A DNA stretch of 64,000 bases, from the NCBI GenBank assembly GCA_027475525.1, contig JAMWFC010000056.1:682001-746000 (forward strand), read 5' to 3'. Shown one piece after another: positions 1 to 11,260 of this stretch (within the stretch, counting starts at the first letter, position 1; every line of letters begins with the position of its first letter). The position numbers and the translations under genes were made by a program. The notes below the pieces were generated by a model, which made no database searches, was not told the origin of the DNA, and worked only from the letters and a program-made list of their open reading frames with translations. This DNA comes from Macrolepiota albuminosa (Eukaryota > Basidiomycota > Agaricomycetes > Agaricales > Agaricaceae).

Positions 1-236
1 GGGACCCCAGGGTGGAGCGGGGCCTGGATTTGCTGGGGAGGTTGGTGGGTGCCCACCGCCGGAGGAACGTCCCGGCCCCGGGGTCATGGTTCGAGCGTGT
101 TCTGGACGAGGGCGAGCAGCTCCCGTCCTGGGATCAGCTAGCCGAGGAGGTATGGCGGGAACACGGTCCGGAGGGGGTGGGGGAGGATTTCCGGGGTTGG
201 CCCAGGGGAAGGTCTGGCGAAGGGAGTTCCGGCTAG
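1..236 (+). pseudogene. Last exon of the antisense gene carried by copy A (partial)
   Basis: This exon is on the strand opposite to pol. The frame is open from the window edge to the TAG at 234-236. It aligns without gaps to the last exon of the copy B antisense gene (24362-24043): 57 of 74 residues match, including LDLLGRL, GSWFE.VLDEGE, LAEEVW and HGPEG. The DNA has many silent third-position changes, so this is a protein-coding sequence kept under selection and not a shadow of pol. The rest of the gene lies to the left of the window. Its function is discussed under 24043-25756. Confidence 0.7.
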
Positions 237-523
237 GGGCGGCGTTTTTTTTTTTTTCACGTTTTTCTTGTTACTTCTTGTTCGTCTCGTCATCCTAGTT
301 GTTACTGTAGAATATGTAAAATAGAAAAATGTATATACTTGGTTTCCCGGGGTAAAGGGTGATGTAAGGGACGAAAGAAGACTGAAAAACAGAAGGCACC
401 TTGCCCAGGTTCCGGGATACCACTATGAAATGATACTAAAGAGAGTAAGATCTAGAAAGGGAAAGTAGGAAGTAAACATGGGAGTTGAATCCCTACTGAG
501 CCCAGAGGCGGGGGTTACGCCCA
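237..523. other. Spacer between pol and the antisense gene, copy A
   Basis: It contains a T-run at 245-257 and AT-rich sequence without an open frame. It matches the copy B spacer only next to pol (to about base 481, up to GGGATTCAACTCCC on the minus strand); after that similarity stops abruptly. Confidence 0.6.
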
Positions 524-2575
524 CTACTGCCGTCTGTGAGTCCTGCGCCTGGGAGGGTCGTTTCCCGAGTGCCGTTGTTGGAAGTCCCGGAGTTTGTCGA
601 GGGCGCCTTCGAGGTTTCCGCGTGGTTCCCAAGTGTCGTCTTCCGGGCCGTATCCCTTCCACCGTACGAGGAAGTGGGGCCGTCCACGAATGTTCCAGGA
701 GTCGAGGATGTCTTCAACCTCGTAGTGGTACTCGTCCTCGACCTCGACCAGGGGAGGGGGCTCGGAGCGTCGTTCGGGGAAGGGATCTGGGGGGTGTCGT
801 TCCAGGAGGCGGACGTGGAATACCGGGTGCAGACCTTTTAGTCCCGGGGAAGCTCGATCTTGTAGGCGTGGGATGAGACCTTCTTCAAAATTTTGAACGG
901 GCCGAGGCGCTTGTGATCGAGTTTTGGGGAGGGCCGGCGGGTGCGGAGGTGGCGTCGATCTAACCATACCTTTGTCCCAGGGGTCCAGTCGGGGGTGTCT
1001 TCCCGTTTCCGGTCAGCGCATTTCACGTAGGCCCAGTTCGCGGTGTCGATCTCTTCCTGGAGAAACTCGTGAAGGGATTGGAGATCCCGGGCGACCTCAT
1101 GGGCGGCGTGCGACGGGATGTCCCAGAGCAAGAGTGTCAGTCGAGGGTGGTATCCCTTGTTGGCAAAGAAGGGGGATACCCCGGTGGCAGAGTGTGGCGT
1201 GTTGTTGTAGGTGAACTCGGCCAGGGGGAGCTCGGCGCGCCAGTCGTCCTGCAAGTAGTTGATGTACAGTCGGAGGTACTGCTCGAGAGACTGGTTGACC
1301 CTTTCGGTTTGGCCGTCGGTTTCGGGGTGGTAGGCGGTAGAGAGGTTAGTCTTTACTTCAAGTGCCTTACACAGGGAAGTCCAAAACTTGGACACGAAGA
1401 GAGGGCCACGGTCGGAGACAATGTCGTCCGAGAGTCCATGTTTGGCGAAGACATGCTTGAGGAACAGCTGGGCGAAGTCCAGGGCGGTGTCCGTGGTGTG
1501 GCAGGGTAGGAAGATGCCCTGTTTGGTTAGCCTACACACAACGACGAGAATGGCATCGAACCCTTCAGATTCCGGGAGTTCGACGATGTGGTCCAGGGAT
1601 ATGGAGGACCAGGGGCGTCGTCCGACTGGCAGGGGTTTCAGGAGTCCGTATGGTCAGTGTCGGGGGACCTTGGCCCAGAGGCAGGGTTCACATGATCGAA
1701 TGTAGCGGGTCACGTCCTTCTTCAACCCTGGCCAAAAGTAAGTCTGGGAGATCAGCTGGAGAGTCTTACGTATCCCAGGGTGTTCCCGGAGCTTGTGATT
1801 GTGGTGTTGACGGAGGACATCGTAGCGGAGTCGGGCGTGATCCGGGACGTAGATGCGGCCGTCCCAGAGGAGGAGTTTTTCGTCGGGGGACAAGGAGAAG
1901 GCGGGGTCCCAGTCGGTTTCGTCGGAAGAGTTTCGGGGGTCGTGATCGGTGAAGTATTTGTCTCGGGGAGCGCGGCGGATCTGGTTCAGGGTTCCTTCGT
2001 CGTTTAAGATCAGTACGGCATTCAGATGTTCAGGAGGGATCACCACGCGATGATTGAACGCATTGCGTTCCGCCTCGAACGACTTCTTGGGATAGACATC
2101 CGGTCGACGGGTGAGGACGTTGGGTTTAGCTCCGAGTCGTCCCAGGCGGTACTGGATCGTGAAGTCGTATTCTGAGAGCACCTCGGACCATCGGGCCTGC
2201 TGTCGACTAAGCTGTTTGGTCGTGGTGAAGTACTGCAGGTTGTTGTGATCCGAGTAGACCTGAATCCGGTGCCAGGCTCCCTCGAGGTAGGCTCGCCATT
2301 GCTTGAAGGCTTCGACGATGGCGAGGAGTTCCTTGTCGTAGATGTCGTAGTTGAGCTCGGCGTTGGTCATGGACCGGGTGTAGAAGGCAACTGGCCGGGG
2401 CTCCCCTCCGGCAGGTTCCATCTGCGAGAGAATCCCAGCGATGGCGTAGTCGGAGGCGTCGCATTCCAGGATAATCAGGAGGGTCGGGTCGTAGTGCCGG
2501 AGTACGGGGGCGGTCGTGAAAGCCTCCTTGAGCAGGTTAAAGACACTCTGGCACTTACTGTCCCAGTTCCAGGCG

Positions 2576-2729
2576 ACGTCCTTGCGCGTGAGCCGGTTGA
2601 GGGGTTTCATGATACCGGAGTAGTTATCTATGAACCTCCGGTAGAAGTTAGCACGTCCTTGCGCGTGAGCCGGTTGAGGGGTTTCATGATACCGGAGTAG
2701 TTATCTATGAACCTCCGGTAGAAGTTAGC
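2576..2729. repeat. 77-bp exact tandem duplication (2 copies)
   Basis: Copies at 2576-2652 and 2653-2729. It lies at the RT/RNase H boundary of copy A and shifts the pol frame; copy B has one copy here. Confidence 0.97.
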
Positions 2730-4400
2730 GAAACCCAAGAAAGACTGTACTTCCTTGACGTTCTGGGGCTGCAGCCAGTTGACGATGGCCTCGACCTTGT
2801 GGGGGTCCATGCGAACGCCGTTCGGGGATATGATGACGCCAAGATACTCAACCTCTTCCATATGGAATGAACACTTCTCGGGCTTGGCGTGGAGGTTGTG
2901 CTCCCGGAGGCGTTCGAGGACTTGCCGGACATGCTTCTGGTGATCCTCCGGCGAGTCGGAATAGATGAGGATGTCGTCCAGGTAGACAATCACGAAGACG
3001 TTGCTCATGTCGTGGAAGATGTCGTTCATGAAGTATTGGAACGTGGCGGGGGAGTTAGTCATTCCGAAAGGCATCACAAGGTACTCAAACAGACCATACC
3101 GCGTGCGGAACGCAGTTTTCCACTCGTGTCCCGGGGCGATGCGGACGTTGTTATAACCGGAGCGGAGGTCGATCTTCATGTAGACCTTGGTGCTGCGGAG
3201 TCGATTGACCAGGTCGCCGATGAGCAGGAGCGGGTAGCGGTTCTTCTTGGTGATCTTATTGAGTCCCCGGTAGTCGATACAGAGTCGGAGCAAGCCGTCC
3301 TTCTTCTTGGCGAATAGAACTGGGGCTCCGGCGGTGGAGGCGGAGGGTCGGATGAATCCCTTACTGAGCATTTCGTCGAGGTAGTCCTTGAGAGCCCGGA
3401 GTTCAACCTCTGACATGTTGTAGACCTTGCCGAAAGGGGAGGTGGCTCCTTCCTCGAGGTCGATGGTGTGATCATAGGGGCAGTGAGGGAGGATCTCCTT
3501 GGCGTCTCCTTCGGAGAATACGTCAGCGAACTCGTGATACTCCGGGGGAACTACTTCTCAGAGGATTTGCTCCTCGGTTTTCTGTTCTGGGGGAATAGCG
3601 TCCCCTCGTAGGTGTTCTTCCGGGAGAGAAGGCGAGGTGTGCAGCTGAAACGTGGGAGTTCCATCCCTCATGAGGCGGGCGAAGGGGGCGGCCCCAATGA
3701 TCCTAATGTCGAGTGCGCTCGGGTCGATCGGTGTCGCGGAATCATCGGCCAGAGCGGGTGTGACGTGTGTCTGAGACCGGCAGGGGTAGTTCGGCCCCTT
3801 GTACTTGTTCTGAGAAATGTTTGGAGGTCGATCGGGGGCCTTGCGGTCTCGGATGGGCAGGGGTGGTGCATGCATGGGGGCGCGGCAGTCATCCCGGGGG
3901 TGTCGGGCGTCGGGTCGCTTCCTAGAGCCCGGAGGTGCACGGCGGTCGAGGGGTGGTCTTTGGGTCCCGGGAAGGTCATAGTGAGCGTCCTCCAATCGAT
4001 GTCGGGGTTTGTGTCGTGCAGCCAGGGTAGTCCCAGCACCATCGGGGTCGATTCGTAAAGTCGCGTGACCAGGAAGTCGGAAGTGAACTCATAGTTGTTG
4101 TCCAGGGTCACGCGTCCCGAGTGAGACCTTTGGATGGGGCCAGAGGAGGAGGGGGTGCCGTCAAGGCGTTGCAGGCGGAGGGGCTGGTCGAGGAAGTCGT
4201 GGGGGAGGTCGAAGGCGTCGCTGATGAAAACCCCGGTGGCTCCGCTGTCGATAAGGGCCGATATCGGCCCTGGGGCGCCGTCCAGCCTGGCATTGATGAC
4301 GAAGGATCGGGACGAACAAGACTGGAGTCCAGGGGGTGGTGGAGGCTCGTCTGGGGGGTCCTTCGGGGTTGGATTTGAGGAGTGGGGGATGTCAAAGGGG

Positions 4401-4554
4401 AGTTGCTGGTCGTCAGGGGTCGGGTCCCGGGTCAGGCAAAGGGTGAGGTGTCGCCAATCGATGCGGGGGTTAGTGTCAGTTGCTGGTCGTCAGGGGTCGG
4501 GTCCCGGGTCAGGCAAAGGGTGAGGTGTCGCCAATCGATGCGGGGGTTAGTGTC
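4401..4554. repeat. 77-bp exact tandem duplication (2 copies)
   Basis: Copies at 4401-4477 and 4478-4554. It shifts the frame between the two protease-like domains of copy A. Confidence 0.97.
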
Positions 4555-5447
4555 TCGGAGCCACGGGAGCCCTAGGACCAGGGGTGCGGAAGGGTGAAGT
4601 TTGGTCACCAACATCCGGGGGGTGTGAGTCTGTCCGTTGGCGAAAGTGATGGGCATACGCACGAAGTGGGTGATGTCCCCTGCCGTAGAGGCGTCTCCGT
4701 CGAAGAGGCAGAGCCGTACCAGGACCGGGAGTCGCTGGGCGGGTTCCGGGGCGAGGGTAGACCATGCTTCATCGATGAAGTTGTCGGTGGCGCCACTGTC
4801 GACGAGGGTGTTGAGGGGAGTTCCGGAGGGGGTGAGGCGGGTTTTGAGGAGGAGGGAGTGCGAAGAGTGGGAGGGTAGGTAAGCCGTGAGGGTGTCCTGT
4901 ATGAGTGCCGTAGAGCAAAGGTGTGAGACCGGGGCGGAGAAGACGTCGGGGTCGATTCCGCGATTTAGGGCGTCTTCCGGGTCTAAATCGCCGGGTCGTT
5001 TTCCAAATACTCGTAGGTGGCGTCCTCCCCTTCGAAGGTCCAGGTGGCACGTCCCATGACCTGTCGTTTGGGGCACTCGGAGATGAAATGGTCTTTCTCA
5101 CCACAGAGTATGCAGGCACCCTCCCTTCTCCGTCGTTCCTGCACATCCGTCGGGACTTCGATCCAGGGTCGTCCCTTCTTTTGAAGCCGGTTGGCCTGGA
5201 GGGCCTCCTCGTCCCGTTTGTCGTCAAGGTCGAAGTCTTCGGGGTCTTCGGGGTCTTCCGGAGGTTCCTCGGGGCTTGGCGCGTCGCCCGGGTTGGGGGC
5301 AGCCACGGCGGCGTTGAGTTGGGCCTGGGGGCAGGCGCCGCTGCCAGGGTTAGCATTGGGCGGGCCACGACTCACCAGGGGTCGGCCGCCAGAGAACGTG
5401 GGGGGACTGGGGTTTCGACCTTGGGGGTTGGGGGCTTCGCCGGAGGG

Positions 5448-5601
5448 CCAAGGGGGTCCTCCTCTAGGGTTCCAGGGGGGTCGGGAATTCGAATACTTGC
5501 TGCGGTCTTCCCAGTAGCGTTGGTCCAAGGGGGTCCTCCTCTAGGGTTCCAGGGGGGTCGGGAATTCGAATACTTGCTGCGGTCTTCCCAGTAGCGTTGG
5601 T
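5448..5601. repeat. 77-bp exact tandem duplication (2 copies)
   Basis: Copies at 5448-5524 and 5525-5601, in gag of copy A just after the capsid domain. Confidence 0.97.
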
Positions 5602-6301
5602 CAATCTGCATGATGAGGGCCTTGTATCCGTCGTAGGAGGGTTGTTTTGGGGCGAGTCGGAGGACGTCCTTGATGCGTTGTGGCAGGGCGCGGCGGAGGG
5701 CGTACCGGAGGGCGCTGTAGTTCCAACCTGTTTCGTAAGCTTCCTTCTCAAAACGTACGATAAAGGTGGTGAAACGCTCTTCCGAGCGCATCCGGAGGTT
5801 GAAGAGGTTGTCCTCGGCCTCGGCCACGGTGTCGTATATCCCGAATTTCCCGGAGAACTCGTCGACGAAGGCTTGCCAGCAAGCGAGTGCCGGGTTGTTG
5901 GGGTCGAACTGGATGAGGGCCGTGTAGTGATCGAAGGCGATCCCCTGGAGGTATGATGCGGCAAAGGCCACCTGGGAGCTGTCAACCTGAAACGTGAGCG
6001 GCTTTGCCTGAAATGTATTGAGACACTGAGTGAGGAAGGTACACCATTTTCGGGGGTCCCAGCCCGTGAAAGCGTTGGGCTTTTGGATGTCCAATTGTCC
6101 TTCGCGGGCGAGGGCATCGTGAGCGTTGTCCAGTCTGCCAGCGTTGCGGGGAGGAGGGCCAGCATTGTAATAGTAGTAGTAGTAATTACCCCCCCCTCCT
6201 TGAGGAGGAAAAGCACCAAGGGTGGGACCCCACCCGCCGGGAGGTCCTCCTCCGGGTGGCTCACCTGGGGGTCCACGCCCGGGAGGCCCGTTGTCCCAAG
6301 G

Positions 6302-6455
6302 GGGTTCGTTCCTGCCAGGAGGGGGCCCGGGTCTCCACGCAGGGAGTGGCGGAGGTGGAGGGCCTGGGAGTCGTCCTCGGGTTCGTTCCTGCCAGGAGGG
6401 GGCCCGGGTCTCCACGCAGGGAGTGGCGGAGGTGGAGGGCCTGGGAGTCGTCCTC
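6302..6455. repeat. 77-bp exact tandem duplication (2 copies)
   Basis: Copies at 6302-6378 and 6379-6455, in the proline-rich part of gag of copy A. Confidence 0.97.
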
Positions 6456-7135
6456 AAGGTTTGGCTGAGGGTGGCGGAGGTGGTCGGGGAGGGTTCGGCG
6501 GTGTCGGGTCGGGTGGAGGGGGGTCGGGTGCTGGGTCGGGTACTGGGTTGCGCGGGGGACGTTCAACCCGGGAGGGTTGTGCTTGTATCGGGGGTCGCGG
6601 GGGGTTTTGTAGGTTGAAGTGGGGTGGCGGATCGTGGCGGAAGTTGCATTCCGGAGGGACCGGGGCTGACGTAGGGGGAGGTACCGGGACGGGCGCGGGC
6701 GCGGGACGTGGTTCGTTGTTGCCATGCGTAAGCTCGTCGATGTAGCACAGCGTGTCGTCCGTGCTAGGGGTGTCCGCGCGGGGTCTGCCGGGGTTCGCCG
6801 GGGCCAGGGGTCGGGCATTGTCTGTTCACGGGAGGGGTTCCAGGGGTCTCTGGGGCTGCCTCCAGGTCTCGAAGGTACTAGGAACGGAATTAGCCCTGCA
6901 ACGAGTTGACAAGCCTACCATGCGGGCAGCGGGTTGGTCGAAAAGGCCTCCAGTTAGGTTGAGGGACCGTAATATGGCTGAGGCGTTCTGCCGTTCCTCC
7001 TGTTGTTGTTGCTCTGGAGTGGGGACCGTGGGGGCTGCCGGGACTGCTGGGGCCGGTTCTGGGGGTTCCTGTCAAATGTGAATCGAGCGACCTGGGTCCG
7101 CAGGGTCGTTGAGGGGCTGAGGGGAGGGGGACGCA

Positions 7136-7289
7136 TGGACTTCGTCGAGCAGTTGCTGTAATTCTTCCCGGAGGATCATATTGCGCCTATACTTTACCAT
7201 GGTTTGCTCCGGTGGACTTCGTCGAGCAGTTGCTGTAATTCTTCCCGGAGGATCATATTGCGCCTATACTTTACCATGGTTTGCTCCGG
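7136..7289. repeat. 77-bp exact tandem duplication (2 copies)
   Basis: Copies at 7136-7212 and 7213-7289, in gag of copy A. Confidence 0.97.
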
Positions 7290-7715
7290 GAGTTTTCCTC
7301 ACGTGAGGCGATCCCCGAATTTGACCAGGCAATGAGCCCATTCCTCCGGAGTGCCTTCAAAGTTGTCGTGTCCGAATTCCACTAGCAGCGTCCTTGTCCG
7401 TTGCGCAAAGTCCTCCGGTGAGATCCTGAGGGAGCGGAGTACCGCGTCCCGTTGCCGTTCATACTCCTTGAGGCGTCGTCGTCCCATTGGCGAGGGAGGG
7501 GTTCGAGCAGGTGGAGCGGCGGCCGGGTAATGACGAGGGGGGTAGTCGGGGTAGGGGGGTCCTCAGGGTTGGGGGACGGGGCGCTGATAACCGTAGTAGG
7601 GGGTAGGTGCAAAGGGGCCCTTGCTGGGGGGAATCGGGCGAGGTCCACTGGGTACAGGTGGGGTCTCCGGCAGGCCCCCGGGGATGCTCCGGTACGAGGG
7701 GACCTCCACGGGTCG

Positions 7716-7869
7716 TGCCATGGCTAAGTTGGGCGGAGGGGCCCAGCTGGCTGAGGGCCCCAGGTCGTAGAGGGACGGGTTGGGGGCCCAGTTGCCATGG
7801 CTAAGTTGGGCGGAGGGGCCCAGCTGGCTGAGGGCCCCAGGTCGTAGAGGGACGGGTTGGGGGCCCAGT
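7716..7869. repeat. 77-bp exact tandem duplication (2 copies)
   Basis: Copies at 7716-7792 and 7793-7869, near the start of gag of copy A. Confidence 0.97.
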
Positions 7870-8031
7870 GGCGGTGGAGATATTGAGGTTTGTACGGGAG
7901 AGGTGGGTAGACGGGGCGGGGGGTCTGCGCGGAGTAGTGATCGGGTACTGGGCATCCGTAAGGGTCGGTCTGATACCCCATGGGGTAGTAAGTGTGAGTA
8001 TATGTAGCCATCAAGAACGGTGTAAGGAGGG

Positions 8032-8044
8032 AGTCTTGATATTA
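8032..8044 (-). promoter_or_regulatory. Primer-binding site, self-priming type
   Basis: The 13 bases next to the LTR (TAATATCAAGACT on the minus strand) are perfectly complementary to 8487-8499 inside the LTR (AGTCTTGATATTA), which lies about 25-30 bases downstream of a TATA-like ACTTATAG. No tRNA 3' end fits. This is the layout of Tf1/sushi-type self-priming, where the 5' end of the RNA primes minus-strand synthesis. Confidence 0.8.
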
Positions 8045-8321
8045 TGTCAGGTTCCGCTGAGTCGGGGGCTTTCCGGGAAAGCAACGCCCTTACAATGCGG
8101 ACTTGACCTACGAATACTCGGGTGTCTGGAACTCCGGGGCTAGGACTCCAGGGTTCAAGACGAGGACGGGGGTAATCCCGGGATAGGGGACTAGAGTCCG
8201 GGGGTTTTGGGTTGGAGGTAACTGAGGTTAGAGGGGGTTGAGTCGTGAACCGGAGGTTCTAAGACGAGACCAAGTTAGTAAATCAAGAGTCGCGAAGTGC
8301 GTACCAAAACTTAGAGCACGC

Positions 8322-8475
8322 AAATACTTAGGCGTGCCAGTCGAAGCGTACCAATCAAGGTGTACCAGTCGAGCAAAAGGGCACGCAATAACCAAAGTAA
8401 ATACTTAGGCGTGCCAGTCGAAGCGTACCAATCAAGGTGTACCAGTCGAGCAAAAGGGCACGCAATAACCAAAGT
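8322..8475. repeat. 77-bp exact tandem duplication (2 copies)
   Basis: Copies at 8322-8398 and 8399-8475, in U5 of the copy A LTR. Confidence 0.97.
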
Positions 8476-8684
8476 AACAGTGTATGTAATATCAAGACTA
8501 CCGAATACAACAGGGAGCTACACTATAAGTACTACGGGACCGGGTCTCGGGATTCTGGGGTGTCTGGGATGGGTTCCGGGAGTCATTGAGTAGCGGGCAG
8601 GGACTGTATACCGGGATCGCGCATGTGGGGCGCACGATCAATTGACGCGGGGGGAGTCGTGATGCGTGATGCGTGATGGCTGGG

Positions 8685-8838
8685 AACGAGTCGCGTGATC
8701 CGATCGTTGATCGGGGCTGGTGGTGGCTGATGGCGGTCCTTGATGCGCATGATGGCGGTGTAACGAGTCGCGTGATCCGATCGTTGATCGGGGCTGGTGG
8801 TGGCTGATGGCGGTCCTTGATGCGCATGATGGCGGTGT
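8685..8838. repeat. 77-bp exact tandem duplication (2 copies)
   Basis: Copies at 8685-8761 and 8762-8838, in U3 of the copy A LTR. Confidence 0.97.
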
Positions 8839-8942
8839 TGGCGGTCGTGATGGCGGGGCGTGTCCTGTGGGGTCGGAGGGAGGGTCCTGGATGGTGTTCC
8901 GGGGGTGTCCCGGGGTGGGCCCGGAAGGGAGGGGTCGTGACA

Positions 8943-9150
8943 CTTCTAAATTCTTGAAGTCAATGGATAGTGTGTGCTGAAGGGCTGATAAATGTTGGAT
9001 AAGACTAATAAGTAAAGTCTGTAGCAGAGTGCCAAAGCCAGAGATATTCTGAGTCTAAGAAGATCACTAGAATCTCTAGTATGTTGAATGTTAGTAAGCT
9101 AATGTCCCTTGATGCACTTAGCCCAAGTAGAAGCCTATCAATGGCGCTAC
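8943..9150 (-). repeat. LTR-like repeat E, copy 1 (truncated by copy A)
   Basis: About 200 bp resembling 9580-9790 (same direction) and 29655-29890 (inverted). On the minus strand it begins TGATAGGCTTCTACTTGGGC. Its other end is cut at 8943 by the inserted chromovirus LTR, so it is older than copy A. Confidence 0.7.
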
Positions 9151-9579
9151 CAATTAGCATCTCTCCTTGTAGTTTCAGCTAACAGCAATCTGTCAATGAC
9201 AACCTGCAGCATATAGATGACAGCAACCAATGATATTATAGCCTATTGGCCACAGTAACTCTAAAACTACTTAGAATTATACAAGTCTGCTTACTTTTTA
9301 ATGTAAATCTGATTGGCCAGGCCACTCTGGGATATGGTTAGAAAATCCTTGACAAATGCTATGAGCACTAATATCAGTGCTAAACATTGTATCATTTTCT
9401 GATAGGTTGAAATATTGGGCTTGAGTATATCCTGTGCCATTGTTATTGATTCTTTAGACTTCTGATTGAGGTGCCTCATCAAATAGCAGCACCTAATGCT
9501 AACTTCTTTTTGGAATTGATTGGAGTTTGGTCAGAGTTACCTCTCTGTCATCATGCTAGCACTATAAGTTCTAAGCCTC
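9151..9579 (-). other. Decayed internal segment between two E repeats
   Basis: The minus strand has a short open piece (9482-9291, residues such as DILKP.ISTYQKMIQCLAL) that recurs in inverted orientation at 29950-30200. No known domain was recognised. Direct repeats on both sides suggest a collapsed LTR element or a terminal part of one. CpG is scarce. Confidence 0.45.
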
Positions 9580-9790
9580 CTAAATCCTTGAAGTCAATGA
9601 ATAGTGTGTGCTGAAAGACTGATAAATAGTGGTTGGGACTGATAAGTAAAAACCTGTAACAGAGCACCAAGGCCAGAAATGTTCTGTATCTAAGAAGGTT
9701 GCTAGAGTCTTCAGTATGTCAAATATTGGTAGGCCTATAGTATCCTTTGATGCACTCAGCCTAAGTAGAAGCCTATCAACATTCTCTGTC
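9580..9790 (-). repeat. LTR-like repeat E, copy 2
   Basis: Direct repeat of 8943-9150, with minus-strand start TGATAGGCTTCTACTTAGGC and shared blocks such as CAGCACACACTAT. Divergence from the other copies is mostly C/T and G/A. Confidence 0.65.
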
Positions 9791-9805
9791 TGGAGCCCAC
9801 TTCAG

Positions 9806-11100
9806 TCATGAATGGCTGCATCCTTGATTTCTAGCTGGGGCTTGGTATACTACAAACCACATATTGCAGTTGCAGTCCATATTGGCCTTTTTGGCCAAGA
9901 AGATCCCTATGTGCTGACCTTGCAGAGGTATTATAGCAGGTGTAGATTGTCTGCTTCCTCCTTTATGGCTACTACAATGCTTATAGTAGTTAGTAGCCTT
10001 AAGAGACTGCTCATATCTTATAGCATATGCCACAAACTCCTCAACATTGTTGACCTCTGCAGACAGTCTGTCTTTACAAATCAGATAGCAGTGCATGTCT
10101 GCTGAAATATCATTTAAGAACAGTTTGAGCATAGTGTACTCATCCAGATATACTGCCATATTCTGGGCATGATTATTAAGAATATCATAGAACTCTTGCA
10201 CACCCAGCTTCTTGATGTACTTAGCAGACTGGAAGTCATACCATGTGTCCTGCAACATCAAGGGGTGTATGAATTAATTGTATAGTCTTGTGAGGACTCC
10301 CTTAAACATCTAGTTGTACTGAACTCAATTGACATGCAATACTGCTTATTGGAATTAACTCATGGCCTCTTTGGCTAAGAACTCAGGCAGAACAAAAATT
10401 TGTTCTTATTCTATATGGTCTCCACTATATAAACACATGGTGAGATGGGTGTACACATCTATTGCCTAGTCTTTCAGGTCACTGAACTTAGATGCACCAG
10501 AGTAGGCTCAAATGTGCCTGCTGTTTGCTTTATGCAGCTTCACTTCTTCTGATAACCATAAGGTTACTCCTAAGATGTCATTAACTACTTGATGAAGGTA
10601 GTCATGCATAGCTTTGTGATGCCTGTGTATGGTCTCTCATTGGCCTGAAAATCTAGTTGCTAGGTCAGCAGCTTAGGGAAGTGATTTCCTTCATCCACTC
10701 TGCAGCAAACATCCTGAGCCTCTGCAACTAAAGGCATAGTTGCTTTCTTCTCAGAGAGTTGATCTAAAGTGCTCATTCTGGCATCTACCAGAAATATCAT
10801 ATCTTGTAGCATCATCTTGATTAAGGAAGTCTTCTTGATCATGATTGTTGTACCACTCTGATTTTGAAGAAGATTAATTCTCCTGGCTCTGCATCATAAA
10901 TCAATGACACATCTTGTCAATGGGCTTAGTGCCTTCGAATATGATGTCCTGATCATTAATAAGAGAATATCCCTTAGTTCTGAGGTCTTTGTTGCACATT
11001 CATTGATAAGTGACTTGGTTGCTCAACGACTCTGCCATTGGCATACATGGCATTATAGATGCCTTGCTCTCTACCTTGAAAGCCATACTGGCTTGCTTAT
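9806..11100 (-). pseudogene. Decayed retrotransposon gag remnant
   Basis: The longest open piece is 10261-9806. It has a gag-like pattern seen in basidiomycete Ty3/gypsy elements (EFYDILNNHAQNMAVYLDEY, then MLKLFLNDI). Upstream minus-strand fragments at 10842-10660 and to 11100 are broken by stops. No RT or protease motif is present. Base composition is AT-rich with few CpG, unlike the two chromoviruses. Before solo LTR A inserted at 11101-11104, this remnant was contiguous with 14043-14880. Assignment to gag is by motif memory only. Confidence 0.5.
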
Positions 11101-11260
11101 CCAGTGATGATGCCCAAAAGTAGATCAGTAGCAGATACGGTTTACGGCTACTGACCTATGTAAAAAATGCATTAAGCATGCTAAGATTGAGGGAGTCCCA
11201 GGCAGTTCCCAAATAACAAGTTAGAAAAAGAGCTAAACGGCAGGATTGGATAGAAGCCAG

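Larger units (their letters stand above)
524..5076 (-). pseudogene. pol: pro-pol of chromovirus copy A (broken)
   Basis: Domain order on the minus strand: retropepsin-like DSGAT at 4786-4800; a second DSGAT at 4235-4249, each followed by a LGLPWL..TNP.IDW segment; reverse transcriptase with YLDD at 2973-2984; RNase H (about 2460-2200); integrase HHCC finger and DDE core (about 1850-1130); and a chromodomain (about 745-590) ending at the TAG at 524-526. Breaks are the 77-bp duplications at 4401 and 2576, a TGA near 3557 where copy B has CGA (EEQIL/REVV), and a TGA near 1668 in the integrase. Products would process the polyprotein, copy RNA to DNA and integrate it. It is not functional as written. 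Confidence 0.92.
4983..8014 (-). pseudogene. gag: gag of chromovirus copy A (broken)
   Basis: The likely start is the ATG at 8014 (protein begins MMATYTHTYYP). A Pro/Tyr-rich N-terminal part is followed by proline-rich spacers, a retrotransposon-gag capsid domain (about 6080-5580, motifs such as CWQAFVDEFSGKFG), and a CCHC zinc knuckle C-x2-C-x4-H-x4-C at 5073-5114. Gag would package the RNA and form the particle. The frame is broken by the 77-bp duplications at 7716, 7136, 6302 and 5448 and by CGA to TGA changes. The gag stop lies inside the pol frame: pol overlaps gag by about 90 bases in the -1 frame. Unlike copy B, this copy keeps the capsid. Confidence 0.88.
1..8942 (-). mobile_element. 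Ty3/gypsy chromovirus, copy A (left end outside window)
   Basis: LTR retrotransposon read on the minus strand. From right to left it has the 5' LTR (8045-8942), primer-binding site, gag with capsid and a CCHC knuckle, protease, reverse transcriptase, RNase H, integrase and a C-terminal chromodomain (stop at 524). Beyond pol there is a piece of an antisense gene. Its 3' LTR lies outside the window. Gag-pol is nearly identical to copy B (about 7 differences in 200 aligned integrase bases, counted by eye). The copy is inactive: it has nonsense codons, mostly CGA to TGA, and eight 77-bp duplications that are probably assembly errors. The chromodomain suggests targeting to heterochromatin, which fits its location in decayed repeats. 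Confidence 0.95.
8045..8942 (-). repeat. 5' LTR of chromovirus copy A
   Basis: Read on the minus strand it starts TGTCACGACC and ends ACCTGACA, giving a 5-bp TGTCA/TGACA terminal inverted repeat. It is 898 bp as written, but about 744 bp once the two 77-bp duplications (8322, 8685) are removed. The R-U5 half is almost the same as the copy B LTR, while the U3 half is clearly diverged. The five bases outside it are CTTCT (8943-8947); the matching target duplication would be beyond the left window edge. Confidence 0.92.

Noticed and set aside
1069..3317. Long plus-strand open frames opposite copy A pol
   Set aside because: They are mirrors of GC-rich pol codons and carry no motifs or splice structure; unlike the 24043-25756 gene they are not independently supported.
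2576..8838. Regular short repeats that could suggest a CRISPR or satellite array
   Set aside because: Each is an unrelated pair of 77-bp units with no spacers; a tandem assembly duplication explains them, and the DNA is eukaryotic.
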